The position numbers and the translations under genes are program-made. DNA of 64,000 nt from Parascedosporium putredinis (lineage: Eukaryota > Ascomycota > Sordariomycetes > Microascales > Microascaceae). The DNA is taken from assembly GCA_949357655.1 (NCBI GenBank), contig CASHTG010000020.1:124001-188000 (forward strand), read 5' to 3'. Shown one piece after another: positions 37,705-49,182 of this stretch; position 1 is the stretch's first letter, and each line of letters begins with the position of its first letter. The notes below the pieces were generated by a model, which was not told where the DNA came from, made no database searches, and was given only the letters and a program-made list of their open reading frames with translations.

Positions 37705-40700
37705 ATGCAGACCGTTCCAAGCGTAAGTTGTTACTACGATCTTCCCATCCCGAGCCGATCACTTCTTTTGGGCCTATGTCTTCTTGGTCCGGGTTGCCCT
37801 CATCAGCGGGAGATGATTCACTGTGGTTTTTGGTCTCGAGGGTGGATTCCTGTCCCAAAATTTAGTGGACTTGGGTCCCATCCAGAAAACGACGACTCGG
37901 TGGATTATGCTGCCCTAGCGATGCAGTGCTTTTTCCCCTCTTGCTTATGCTTTTTTTCTTTTTTCTTTTTCCTTTGCCTCTTTCCTTCCCTCCAGCATCC
38001 TCTCTCCCTCGACCAGCTGTGACGCAAAGGATTGGGTTTGGGCAGCTCTCCGCCTCAATCTTTGGAGAAGCCTTGTGTCCTGGGAGCAGAGAGAAAAAAA
38101 TTACGCTGCCCTCGACCCCCTCGAGTTTGCCTACCTGCAGCATTCGCCCTGAACCACCCTTCTACACGACGGTCCCCTCCCCCGCTCGCCCTCTCACCTT
38201 GATCCAGCGTCCCTTATTGTCAAGGCGCTGGTAATTGAGGCTGCCAAACTTTCAAGGGCAATTGCTAACATTGGGCTGTGCTTCCCTTCCGTAGCTTGTT
38301 GGAACTGGCACTGCTGTTGCTGCCGCTGCCACTGGTCTAGCCTTTAGTCAACCCACCGACTCGAACTTGATTACCGATCGCCCAACAACGAACAAACGGA
38401 AATCGACTTTGGACCGCGAGGCTCCCGAGTACCCTTTCCTGGAGTCTCTTCTCCCCTGAGACCCGGCACTGGCTCATACCCTGCTCTTTCTGCCGGAGAG
38501 GACAAAGCCTATCACACCCTTCCTCATCACTTCTCTCTCCCCGGCGCTGCTACTGGCGGTGCCCGACCAAGGGCGGCCAACCCGCGCCCCGCCTCAAGAC
38601 ACGGCCACTCCCGACGTCTCTCGTTGAACCGGCCAGGTGATTACTCGTCCTACCCGACCGAAGATTCCAGAGACTCGATATCGTCGAACGGCTCGTGGAT
38701 GAAACGATTTTCTCTCCGTCCCTCGAGTGTTCGATCAAGTATAGGCCCCGATACACAATCTCTAACTTTCTCTCACGGCTCCTCGGCCCCAATCCTCACC
38801 TCACACATCGCCACTCCCTTACCACCGAACAAGCTTGTCAAGCGAGCCCCTCCTCCTGCCCACGCCGGTTATAGCGACCCGCAGCCTAGACGTCGAGCTA
38901 AAACTCACCTCCCTAGCCTCCGCCGCCCTGCTACGAGCCACCAAAGGTCAGCCACACTGCGGCAGAGTCGGCAAGAGCACGGCCTGGCATCTCCCGTCTC
39001 CTCCCCTCGGAGGTTTTCTTTCGACCGGCAACTCCCAGGTCTCCATCTCAACCCACCTGTGGATGAGGATTCCCTTGCGGAGCAGCCAGCTCATCCGTTA
39101 GTTCGTTGGTCGTCCTTTTTCCATTCCCGCGTCATTGAACTCGGGGTCAAGGCCATCTCATCACGCACACACGACGGTGGACCCCTCACCTTTGTGAAGC
39201 GGATCACTACAGTTTCCAAGTCCCGCGCCCCCGTCTACCTAACACAGCCTAGCAACGTTTCGTCGTACTCGACGCAACCTTGGGCTTACGAGCAGCGAGA
39301 GGGGATCAATCATCCTATTGTTGATGATACTAGCACAGGGCTACCGGATTCTTCAAGTTCGAGCCCTGAAGATACTCCTTCTAAACGAGCGAGACGCTCT
39401 ATTTCTATGACCTTTTCCTCCCCGGCAATTGGATCATGAGATCAGGCAGCATTCGTCGCCCTAAGCGGGGCACTGACTCTTCGAAGCCAAATGGGAAACG
39501 CCACGTCTCGGCACCTGTAACCTCACACCCCGGTAAGCAGGAAGACAGCCCTGCTAGGCTACTGACCGGAGCAAGACGACAGACGACGCTGTCGATACAT
39601 CCAAGCAAACTTCGGCGCTTGCCAGAAGCCGAAATGTCTCGTCACCCTTGCCGCCCCTATCTCGACTGTCGAGCTTTAATATCGACCTAGCAAGGCTCAG
39701 CGCCGCGTCGCCTTCCCCTTCTTCGGCGGGCGCCATCTCTCCAACGGTACGACCTCACCAACCATCCGGGAGCTCGCAGGCCTCTGGTTCCATGGCCCCT
39801 CCGGGATTATCCCGCAACTACCGGTCCCCAACATTGGTCAGTTCCGATTTTGATGGCCGGGATTTCATGTCTGGAGACGACGATGACACAGACTTCAAGA
39901 GCGATACGATCTTTGACTCGATAAGAACAGTTGCTTCTGGTCGGATCCGCTCAGCTGAGACCCCTCTCGAATCCATGTTTGATGAATCACCTCCTAGCAC
40001 TGCTGGGCATACCAAAGCGAAGAGATCCTCCATCCAAGAAGTTCGAATCCGGACGTGGGATGGCGACAACGACCGGATCCTAGAGGAGGATGATGAAGGA
40101 GCCCTAACTCCCGTCCGCCTTACGCATAGTATTGAGCGTCTCCAAGAGCCGGCGGCGATCCTGAAAGGTGACCGGTTTACGCTGGGTGCTGCCACCAATC
40201 ACTATTCCCTTCCGAACGGGGACTTTGGCCGGCTTTCACTTGATGACGAGGATGAGGACTGGACCAAGGACGACTACATGGATCAGGATACTCTGCTGGC
40301 TAACCGCCTTTCACCACCGTCCAAGAATGGCGTGGTGAACATGAGGAACATCAATCCCAATCTTAGAGTAGCGCTAGCCTCCATTAGCGGCAACCGCCAT
40401 TCCGAAGGTAGGAGCCCAACCACGACTGAACGACCATTGAGCACTCTCTTCGATTGGAGCGAACCGCCTGTGCACGAAAAGCAGGACGGCGAGGGCCAAT
40501 CCCAGCGACCCAAGACGGTTCACGGGAAACAAGACATCGACATGAGGGGTGGTAGAGCCGCAACAAGAAAAGGCCCCGCGCCGGCCCACGTTAGGAGCCA
40601 GAGTGTGCCCGTTGTTCACGACCAGGCTGAGCATCACAAGGCACCAGCGCCGAAGTTCGGGACCTGGGGACTAGGCAGCAAGGGCGTCAGCGAGGACTGG

Positions 40701-41545
40701 GGCGACGACTTCGAATTCGAAGAGACCCCGCCGAACTGACAACTGGGAAGGGCTCGTGCAGGAGCTTCGTCGTCCCCGAGCCTATCCAAGCGTCGCAGTC
40801 CAGTGTCAAAGCACACTCGGGCCAGATCAGGGAACTCTCGCTTCTGGTTAATGACCTCAAGAGACTCTGCCGACATGGCCGTGATATGGACATGTTGGGA
40901 GGATTCCACGCTGGCCTCTGGAAGGAGGCAGAGGGGGTCATTGCTCTAGCCTCGCCCGACGAAGACGAGCCGATGAAGGATGTTGGAACGAGCTCATCGT
41001 CATCCCCTGCCTCCGAGGTCCCATGTAGTATTACCGGTCGGATCATCGATGATGGATTCGACGCTGCATCGCTCGACTTTTCAGACATCAGCATGTCCAA
41101 AACAACAGTCGTCCGCTCCCGCCACTCGATCCGCCGACGCTCCGTCATCCCGGATGACGACATTTTTGGAGCGTGGCCCCTTCCCGAGGATGGCTCCCTG
41201 CCCGATAGGCCTCGGACTCCCGAGAATAGACCGGCCCCGCGCGGAGGTGATGATGTTTCTGGCATCGTTCGGACGGTCATGGACGCCATGCAACAACGCT
41301 CGGTTTCGACCCCGGTCCACGGACAGGCGAACAACAAGGTCCACTTTGATACCACTAGTCTAAAAGCTCTCGTCAAGAGGGCTGGTGATCTTCGAGATGT
41401 CCTCTCCGACTTGGTTCGCAAGGCCGACCCCATCGGGGCCAGTCCCGCGCGCACCCTCGGCATGACGGCAGCCCTGCCTTTACCCGAGTATTCAACGAGC
41501 CCCCTCGAGCCCCTCGCGCCGGCTACCTCACAGCCGAAGCAATAA
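37705..41545 (+). CDS. Large Ser-rich acidic protein, function unknown (four indels)
   Basis: I do not recognise the family with certainty. The proposed first exon is only 18 nt (MQTVPS, 37,705-37,722), followed by a 572-nt intron with GTAAGT donor, CTAAC branch point and GTAG acceptor. Exon 2 runs from 38,295 to the TAA at 41,543-41,545. Restored length is about 1,090 residues. Most is Ser/Pro/Arg-rich and probably disordered. Conserved-looking islands are an acidic stretch (DFDGRDFMSGDDDDTDFKSD), the motif SEDWGDDFEFEE, and a helical block soon after it (SVKAHSGQIRELSLLVNDL followed by LWKEAEGVIALASPDED). Bases are missing at 38,352-38,354, 39,420-39,423, about 39,561 and 40,726-40,729, all but one in C runs. 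The W-G-D-D-F-E-F motif recalls acidic motifs in septation/mitotic-exit proteins, but I cannot assign it. The start exon is less certain than the rest. Confidence 0.7.
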
Positions 41546-42582
41546 TTCAGTCCTTAGTCGGACTTCCATGGACACATCGTCGTCAGCGACGATAGGTCCG
41601 AAACGTATGCAGGTTATGACCGTCAGTTAGATGGCGCTCGCACGACCTTTGCTTTACCCCGCGCATTTTGTTATCCTCTTGAAAGACGAAACTTATGAAC
41701 AATTACAACACGCGACGTCTTTTTATTCTTTCCTTCCCTTAGTGTCTCGCGGCCTAGGGAGGGGACCATGGAACATGGAACTCAAAGAGTTTTTGATTTT
41801 CTAGTATCACGTTGGCAATCTGTCAACAATGTAAATGTATGACTATGGGAGACGGTGTGCTCTTCATTGGTGCTGGCTATCAGGTTGTTTTGTCAGGGCT
41901 TTAGTATTTTGCTTTGCTGCCCTGTTTCTTGTTCTTGTTTTCTTTGTCCATCATTTTCCTCTTCGTCATCGGGTTGCTCCATGTCCACACCCACACATTA
42001 CTTCGAAAGTGCATAGCGATGGCTTAGGGTTCGGTTTAGTCTGTTCATCTTTTTTCTTCTCGTTTCTTTTCCTTGTCTTTCTCACTCTTCCTGCTTCTTT
42101 CTTCCTTCTCTGCTGGCTTCAGTCGTCGAAGACGGGGTTTCTTCTCTGTTCATAATGTACCAGCATACGCATAAACGATGGTCATGCCGTTGCTCTAGAT
42201 GCGAGATGACAAAATAAAAAAGGAGGCCTTGGCTGTTCTGATTACGCATTTCACTCCTCAACGATTCCTATGTAGCGGCCACATGCCTCTTGTTCCTTTA
42301 AGTTACTTGTGCCTGTTTCAGCGACCATGGCGACGCCGCCCCTTCAACCACGCGCTACTGATCCTAGGTGGCTGTGGAGGATGAATGCATTTCAAAGGGG
42401 AAATAGCTTTGAGATTAATAGGGAGAGGGAACAGAAAAAAACCGGGTATCATTGCTTTTATGCCATCTATCTCACAGGGAAGACAAAAAAAAAAAAAGGT
42501 GAAAATAACCGGTTGCTCTCGGAGCAGGAACTGAGAACGTTGAGCCTCACTAGCTTCCTTCAGTCCGACGCCCCTCACGAAA
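41546..42582. other. Convergent 3' region between the 37.7 kb gene and TFC4
   Basis: One kilobase between two converging genes, T-rich at 41,880-42,150 and holding both 3' UTRs. A run of 12 A lies near 42,486. I see no coding signal. Confidence 0.6.
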
Positions 42583-45500
42583 CTAGAGAACAAGACATCT
42601 CAACACCTCCTTGGCGGCTTCTAGGTCACGGCTCATGACGTACGAGACGTACATGTTGAAGGCCGTGGCCATCTTAACCACCCTGCCGCCGTCGTGCTGG
42701 CGCCTCTCGCCGCCGTCCTCGTCGTAGGTGTCCGTGGCCTGATGCTCGGGCGGGAAGGCGGGGTCGCCGGGGCGGGGAACCAGCGGGCGGAGGGGCACGC
42801 GCTTGTAGTACTGGAGGGCGAGGTGCTGCAGGCCGAGGAGCTGAAAGGTGCGGCCGAGGCCGTAGTTGGCCTCGTCGGCGCGGTCGGGCCCCAGGTCGCG
42901 GTAGTAGTCGAGTAGGAAGCCGAGGCCTTGGAGGATGAGGTATTGGCGGTTGACGGCCTGGCGCTTGAGGCCGTAGTGGATGTAGCCGAGGCCGAGGGAC
43001 AGGTTTATGACGGGGTTCGAGGGGTCGAGGGCGCGGGCGCGGAGGAAGTAGTCTAAGGGTATGGGTTGGCGGCGGGTTTTAGCTGGGTGCTGCATGGGGA
43101 AGAATAGCAAGGGGAAGAGAATGGGGGAGGAGGTGGTATGATGGTGGGTTCAAAACGTACGGATAGCGTAGACGTAGCTGGTAGAGGTAAAGAGGATATG
43201 GCCGTACAACATCAGCGGGCTGACGTCAAGGTGCGAGCGACTGGCTCCGGGCGGGGCATCGGCGGAGGCGGCGACGGCCGCGTCCATGGCCTTGATCTGT
43301 CTAAGGATGAACTTTTGCGCCGGGCCGGAGCTGTACCACGAGATGGAAGACTGGCAGAGCCGGCATAGGAGGGAAAAGAGGCGGAAGGAGTCGGAGGAGA
43401 GGATGTGATCGCGCATGATCTGACGGGAGATGGACACGCACGTCTCCTCGTCGCCGGCGTAGATGGCACATGCTAACAAAAGGGAGAAAAGGGCGAGTTA
43501 GCGAAGAAGGGTGACGGGGAAGGAAGCCACCGGAGAAAAAAGTTGAGGATGTACGTACTGCCCCAGGTGATGTAGATGAAGAAGACGTTGTCTTCCGACA
43601 CGGTAAAGACAGTAGAGTCCTTTGCCGCCTCGCACACCCTGTACGACTCCTCGTACTGGCCGGTAGCAGCTAGGCTCAAGGCGTAGTCCAGGAACAGGTC
43701 AAGCCAGTTACCAAACGAAATGCCCTGGTACTCGTTGAAGTCCGAGTCGCGGAGCCCTCCATCCGCAGCATCTGGAACTTGTGGTAAAATGATGGCTAAT
43801 AATCGAGGAAAGAGGAAGAAAAAAAGAAAAGACGCGAGTCAGCAAATGAAAACGGTTACCAAAAGGGCCCGGCCCGGAAGGGATGATGGGGGATAAGCCT
43901 TGGTACCTTTTGACAGCCGTTCGGCGATGACATCGAGGCTGGATAGCTGGCCCGTTTCACGCTGCTGCAAGGTAGCGTTGGTCCTGCCCAAAAACTTGAG
44001 GTACTTATCCCAAGAGTAAAATTTTCGGTAAGACCTAAAGTCGTCAATAAGCTCCTTGGCCGCCGCCATCCACGCGGGGACGAGCTCCTCGCTGCCCTCG
44101 CGGATCTTGGCCTTGAGGTCTTGGACGGTGAGGTACTGCGTCGAGAGCCGCTGCGCCCTCTCCACCTCCTCCCGCCGCCTCATGTCCGGATCCACCAGCC
44201 TCTTGGGGCGGTAGCGCGCCGGGATGACGCCCGAGGGCTTGGCTTTGAAGCGCACCGAAGCACCCTTGGGCCGGTGGAGGTAGTAGGATCGCCGCGAGGG
44301 CGGCAGAGCCTTGAGCTTGTCCTTATCCGGCCCGGCGGCGAGGGCCGCTTGCGTCTCCTGGAGGGTCATGGCCTCGTTGACGAGAATCAGGGCTTCTTCG
44401 TCCTCGTGGGCGGTGGAATAGAGGTTGGCGAGCTCGACGCGGGCGTCGATGTTGTCTACGTCGGCCTCGATGGCCGCGAGGAAACACTCTTCTGCAGCGG
44501 ACGACTCCCCTTCAGGAGGTGGCATCGTCCAAGCTGGAGGAGAATCAACGCATCAGGCTCATCGGGGAGGCTGCGGAGGAATTGGTAGTAGGCCTGGGCC
44601 TCGGCGATAAGTTCGTGCTCGAACAATTGGCCAGCTAGGTCGCGAATCAAAAGGGAAAGGCAGTCATATCAGCCACCATATCTTCCCGCGACGGGTCGAG
44701 GTACTTGAGGTGATGCTGTTGGCTACCGTGTTAGCAAAGTGAAGGGAAAAAGGGCGTCTAATGTAGGGGGGACGGTGGACAGATGAAAAACTTGAAACAC
44801 CCTTACCAATGCCTCTGGAAAGTCCTCTACCGTGAGGCGATAGATGGCCAAGCGGACCCGCAAATCCCTAGGCAACCCAAGTCCATAGGCAGAAAGCTCC
44901 CGCCTGCACGTCGCATACTCGGACACCTCGAGCCGCCTCTCGTCCGCCTCATCAAACTCCCGATCATCCCCGTCCCACAGGTCCCAAAACGCCTCGTCCC
45001 CGCGGCCGAGGAGCCTGCGAGAAAGCGACTTGAGCCGGGAGACGGCGTCCCGGTAGCGGCTCGCATAGGCCAGCAGCTCCGTGTAGATACCCACGTCGTA
45101 CCAGGCGATGGGCAGCGCGGCCCGGTTGCCCAGGTACAAATCGTAGGCCTCGATCGCCGACGAGGCCGCCTCGGCCACGTTTTTGGAATCCATGCACGCC
45201 TCGGCCAGCTTCCGGACGACCTCGAGGTCCAGGGTCGCTGCGCCAGCACCCACTTGTAGTCGGCGATGGCGAGGGAGATGTGGCCCAGGCGATGGCAGGC
45301 GACGGCCCTGCCGACGCGGGCATCCATGTTCTTCGGGTCTGCGTTGACGGCGGCCGAGTAGCACATGCGCGCCGTGTTCAGGTCCACGCCGGGGTGCTCC
45401 TCGGCCACGTCGAGCGCAAACGAGGCGCACTTGAGCCACTCTTGCACGTCCTTGGGCCGCAGGTGCGCCGCGTACACCATGGACATGAGCGCCTTGTCGA

Positions 45501-46060
45501 GCGCCCCTCCTCGCGGAAGATGGACCCCAGCGTCGTCCACGCCTGGTGCGTCTCGGCGTTGATGCGAATCACTTCAAACACGAGATCCTTGGCCTCTTGG
45601 TAGTTCCTCATCATGAAGGCTCGGTTCGCCTTGAACAGCCGGGCCTTGATGTCGCCCCGCGGCTCGACCGCCTTGCGGGGCCCGCGCGGCGCCGAACGCC
45701 CGCCCCCGCCGTCGGGGACTTGGCACGCGGCGCCACGCCGTGCTGAGACGCCAGGAAAGCGCGCACTGATACGTTGAGCTTCTCAATGTCTTGCTCGAGG
45801 TCTTCCACGTCGGAATCGGCGTCTGCGACGTCTCCATCCTGCCTACAAATCGGGTCAGTTCACGACACGAGAAACCCATCTCAAGCCGACCCCCTTTTCC
45901 CGGATTCCTCTCCGAATCAAAGGAGAGGCGGTGATACGTACAAGACTGCATAATTAACCGGACTCCGTGCACCCTGGGCGCCGGGGTAGTCCCGGAGGCC
46001 CGGCTCGATAACCTCATCCATTGGCAAGAGCCGACGGTCAATCATTGATGTATCCTCCAT
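42583..46060 (-). CDS. TFC4: TFIIIC TPR subunit Tfc4/Sfc4 (tau131) (five indels)
   Basis: Six exons: 46,060-45,942, 45,842-44,807, 44,715-43,907, 43,771-43,559, 43,472-43,161 and 43,052-42,583. Splice phases agree when five missing bases are restored. The product is near 990 residues. A short acidic N-terminus (VADADSDVEDLEQDIEKLN) leads into tandem TPR repeats, for example ANRAFMMRNYQEAKDLVFEV, and the C-terminal TPR array (LRARALDPSNPVINLSLGLG). The subunit belongs to the tauA half of TFIIIC, which recognises A-box promoter DNA and recruits TFIIIB for RNA polymerase III transcription of tRNA genes. Indels are at about 45,686, 45,504-45,507, 45,237, 44,653-44,655 and 44,507-44,510, mostly in G/C runs. 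The donor at 43,907 can pair with either of two acceptors three codons' phase apart (AAG or CAG near 43,771). Confidence 0.93.
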
Positions 46061-47135
46061 CCCTCAAGGGCGTGTTGTGCTCAGAATCTTTGCACAGAAA
46101 CCGTGCACCCCTAGGCCATGACCGGAACCGAGCTGAAAATATTCAAAAACAAGCTCTCGTGAACGGGGTGTTTTTTTCCCTCGCCTTTCGCGTATGACCC
46201 GTGTCTTGGATTCAGCAGTAGCTGTGAGAATTATTGCTTTGTAGTTGCCGTTCTTTGCCTTTTCCAACCGTCATATTCCTGCTGACTAAGTCTCATGGCT
46301 TGGGAAACTTGCCGAACGGGCAAGTGCTAAAACTTCCCGGAAGGCGCTAATCGCTACTAGGTATTATCCACATATCAATTTGAGACATGCCGCAGGGCGC
46401 ATCTGCATCCATCCAACGTTCAGCTCAAGCCAAGGGTCCGGGGAAGAGAGACTTGACAGCATATTCCGGGGCTAGTCTCGCATATTCGACATGAACCATT
46501 GCTGCGGGTTCCTCCAAGATTGAGCATCCTATCATCTACATTCAGGTGTTCTTCGATCCTCTCACAGAGGCATTCGGGCGTTTCAAGAACATGACACGGT
46601 GAAGAGATCACGGTGACGACGAAAGAGCGATGCGTCCACAATTTGACGGCGCGGCAAACAAGACAAGAGATGCGTTGTTATATCAGAGTTCATTTTAAGT
46701 AAAAGTAAAGGACCTCTATAAAGTTCCTCCAAATCTGCCTTCACCACCCCCTCCCCTCTTTGTTGAATTTTTCTGTTCGTGCAAAAGCCGACACCTAGCA
46801 CTCCATTATCAAAAGCAGATATGAGCCAACTAAGACGAGCAGTCCCCGTCGGACAAGCCATGCCAAGCCTGACGGCCCCTCCTTTTTGTTGGCTGTATAT
46901 ACTCGTACCAAACTCTTAGCCTGTGGAAACGTCGAAAAAATAAACAAGCTGCATTTTGTACGTGTTTGCGTCGTTGGTGTACAAAGATCATAGCTCCAGG
47001 CATGATATGCCAGAAACAGAGGAACCGGCCACAATCTTAGTCTCCACATGTCATCACCATATTACAAACAATATGCCTCCGAGAAGAGAAGAACCAATAT
47101 GCACAACGTGTCACATTAGTTACAAGCGGCTCCGC
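46061..47135. other. TFC4 promoter and VTS1 3' region
   Basis: About 1.1 kb upstream of TFC4 and downstream of VTS1. A small hairpin (ACTTGCC-GAACG-GGCAAGT) lies near 46,306-46,324. I see no coding signal. Confidence 0.55.
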
Positions 47136-49182
47136 TTAGAGCCTGCCTTCGGCCTTGGCTTCTGCAATTCATCATGTTAGCAGCAACTCCTTTGGCTTTA
47201 CGGATTGGGAGGGGGAAAAGATGTGTTGATGTTTCAGGAAGGGGGTGGTGGCGTATGAGGCAGATGAATGGGGTGGATGAACGAAAGATAACTTACCCCT
47301 GACCTGCTCGAAAACCTTCAACATCTTTCTACGAGCACCTAGGGCGTTGACACCGCGATCCTCGAGGGCCTTGTCATCAAGTTCGACGAGCTCCGTCCAC
47401 TTCAACTCCTTCAAGTTGTCAGTGTACTTGTGTAGACGAAGGCTACGGAGCCAGGCAGGGATGTCCTGGAGCAGACTAGGGTCCGTAGGATCCTCGGGGG
47501 CTTCGAGTTTCCGCGCCTTCCACGGGGCGACCTGCCGCGCGCCATGTCCGAGTGATCCGAGAGATAGCCCTCGTGGAGGCCAATTCCAAGCTGGCCAAGA
47601 TTCACGGGGGTGATACCGTTGCTCATCAATTGAGCGCCATCGTAGGCGCTGAGGAATCCATTGTTCCTAGGCGAAGTAAAGGGACGGCACCGCCGCCGGG
47701 GAAACCGGGCTGCATAGCAATTCCGGGGAGCTAGGGCGCGAGCGTTGTCCAAACGACATACCCTGCTGCGTCTGGAGAGCAATCATGTGTTCACGGCTAA
47801 CAACCTGGCCGTGCTCGTTAATCATAACTACGTTGGCACTAGGTAGGTTGACACCTTGTGGGTTGGGTCCCAGCCCGGGAGGGTTGCTCGCTCCTTGGGC
47901 GTCGTTCGGCCGCGTCTTACGGTACTTTCGGACATCGTCAAGGGCAAAGCGGTTATTGACGGTAGAGAGAGCTGCGAGTTTCATCGCGGTCGCATTCGCC
48001 ACCATGTCGGCCTGCGTGTTGGCTTGCGGGGTGTTGAAGTTGGCCACCATGGGGTGTTGACCATGCTAGCCCAGTTGCCACTGCCGGCAGTGTACGGCGA
48101 CAAGAGGGGCAGGTCCGTCCCGGACTGGTCTGGGGCGGTGATCGTCGTGCTCTGAATCGCATTGTTGCTCGAGAGCTGGGGCGGGCGAGGGGATCGTAGA
48201 CCCGAGGACGGTTGAGGCTGAACAAATTGGCCCATGGGAGGAAGCGACCCGGCGGGTTTGGACTGGCCACCAACATCGGGGAGAGCGCCCATGGCGAGGT
48301 GGGGTTCTGCACGTTCGAATCCGATTCGGAAGGACCAGCTATGGTGCTGTTGCGGTTCGAAGCAGGAGGGTTACCGGTCTGCTGGGTGAACTTGGCCTTC
48401 TCCGTGGCAATGGCCGCCGCGGCATCAGGGAACATGGCATTGATGGTTGAGGGATCGAGGCCGGACTGCCTCTTGCCGGCAGTCGCCGAAGGACGAACAA
48501 TGGAGTTTCGTGCCGACTCGACGTTCAGCTTGCTCATAGCGTCATTGAGGCGGTTGGACATGGGATCTATGGTGAACAAGTAGCAGAGGGTTAGCACATC
48601 ACACCAAAGGTGCAACAGTGGGGAAGGCAGTGGTTTTGGAGCATAGGATGCCGTGGGCACGTACCCTTGTCGAAGCCGGTGGGGGATAGGACACCAGACA
48701 TGGGATGGTTCTTGCCCATCTGCTGGAGAACCTGGATGAAGAATCGGATCTGGACCTGGGTAGTCTGCTGCAAGAGCGCATAGAGCGCAGCAGTCCTCTC
48801 GGCCTCGCTCAGGACACGGAACCACTGTTCAATAGCACTAAGCTCATCCTTAAAATCCTGATCGAGGGTAGCCGCGGCCATCTCCTCTAGAGTAGTCTCG
48901 TATTGGTCAATGTCGGCTAGCCACTGTTGCGCCAGCTTATCCTGGGGTCAGCATCAGCACCGCCCTGGCCCTGGCCCTGCTGGGCCCGGCCGTAAAAGTC
49001 GGAAGAGGGTCGAGCTCGATCGGTCGAGATGTTGGAGCCAGTAAGGGCAGCCATATCGGCAGAGGCACGGAGGTGGCTCGACCCGATAGTTCGGGACGAG
49101 GGGGTCGAAGAGACGACACGCTGTTCACCTCGGGGGTGCTATTCCGGTTGCCGGGAATGTGAGCGCCCGACATGTTGAGCAT
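47136..49182 (-). CDS. VTS1: VTS1, SAM-domain post-transcriptional RNA-binding regulator (seven indels)
   Basis: Three exons: 49,182-48,665, 48,566-47,297 and 47,161-47,136. Restored length is about 606 residues. The start is MLNMSGAHIPGNRNSTPEV. Residues near 80-165 form a helical domain (LAQQWLADIDQYETTLEEM, then AIEQWFRVLSEAERTAALYAL). The centre is low-complexity, and the C-terminus is a SAM domain (DIPAWLRSLRLHKYTDNLKE, then LGARRKMLKVFEQVREAKAE). Vts1/Smaug proteins bind stem-loops in mRNA through the SAM domain and recruit the Ccr4-Not deadenylase. The Lys/Arg-rich LGARRKMLK end of the SAM domain is the RNA-contact side in the family. Missing bases are at 49,064, 48,944-48,947, about 48,291, 48,051-48,054, 47,725-47,728, 47,681-47,683 and 47,496-47,500. 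Nearly all fall in plus-strand G runs. Confidence 0.95.
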
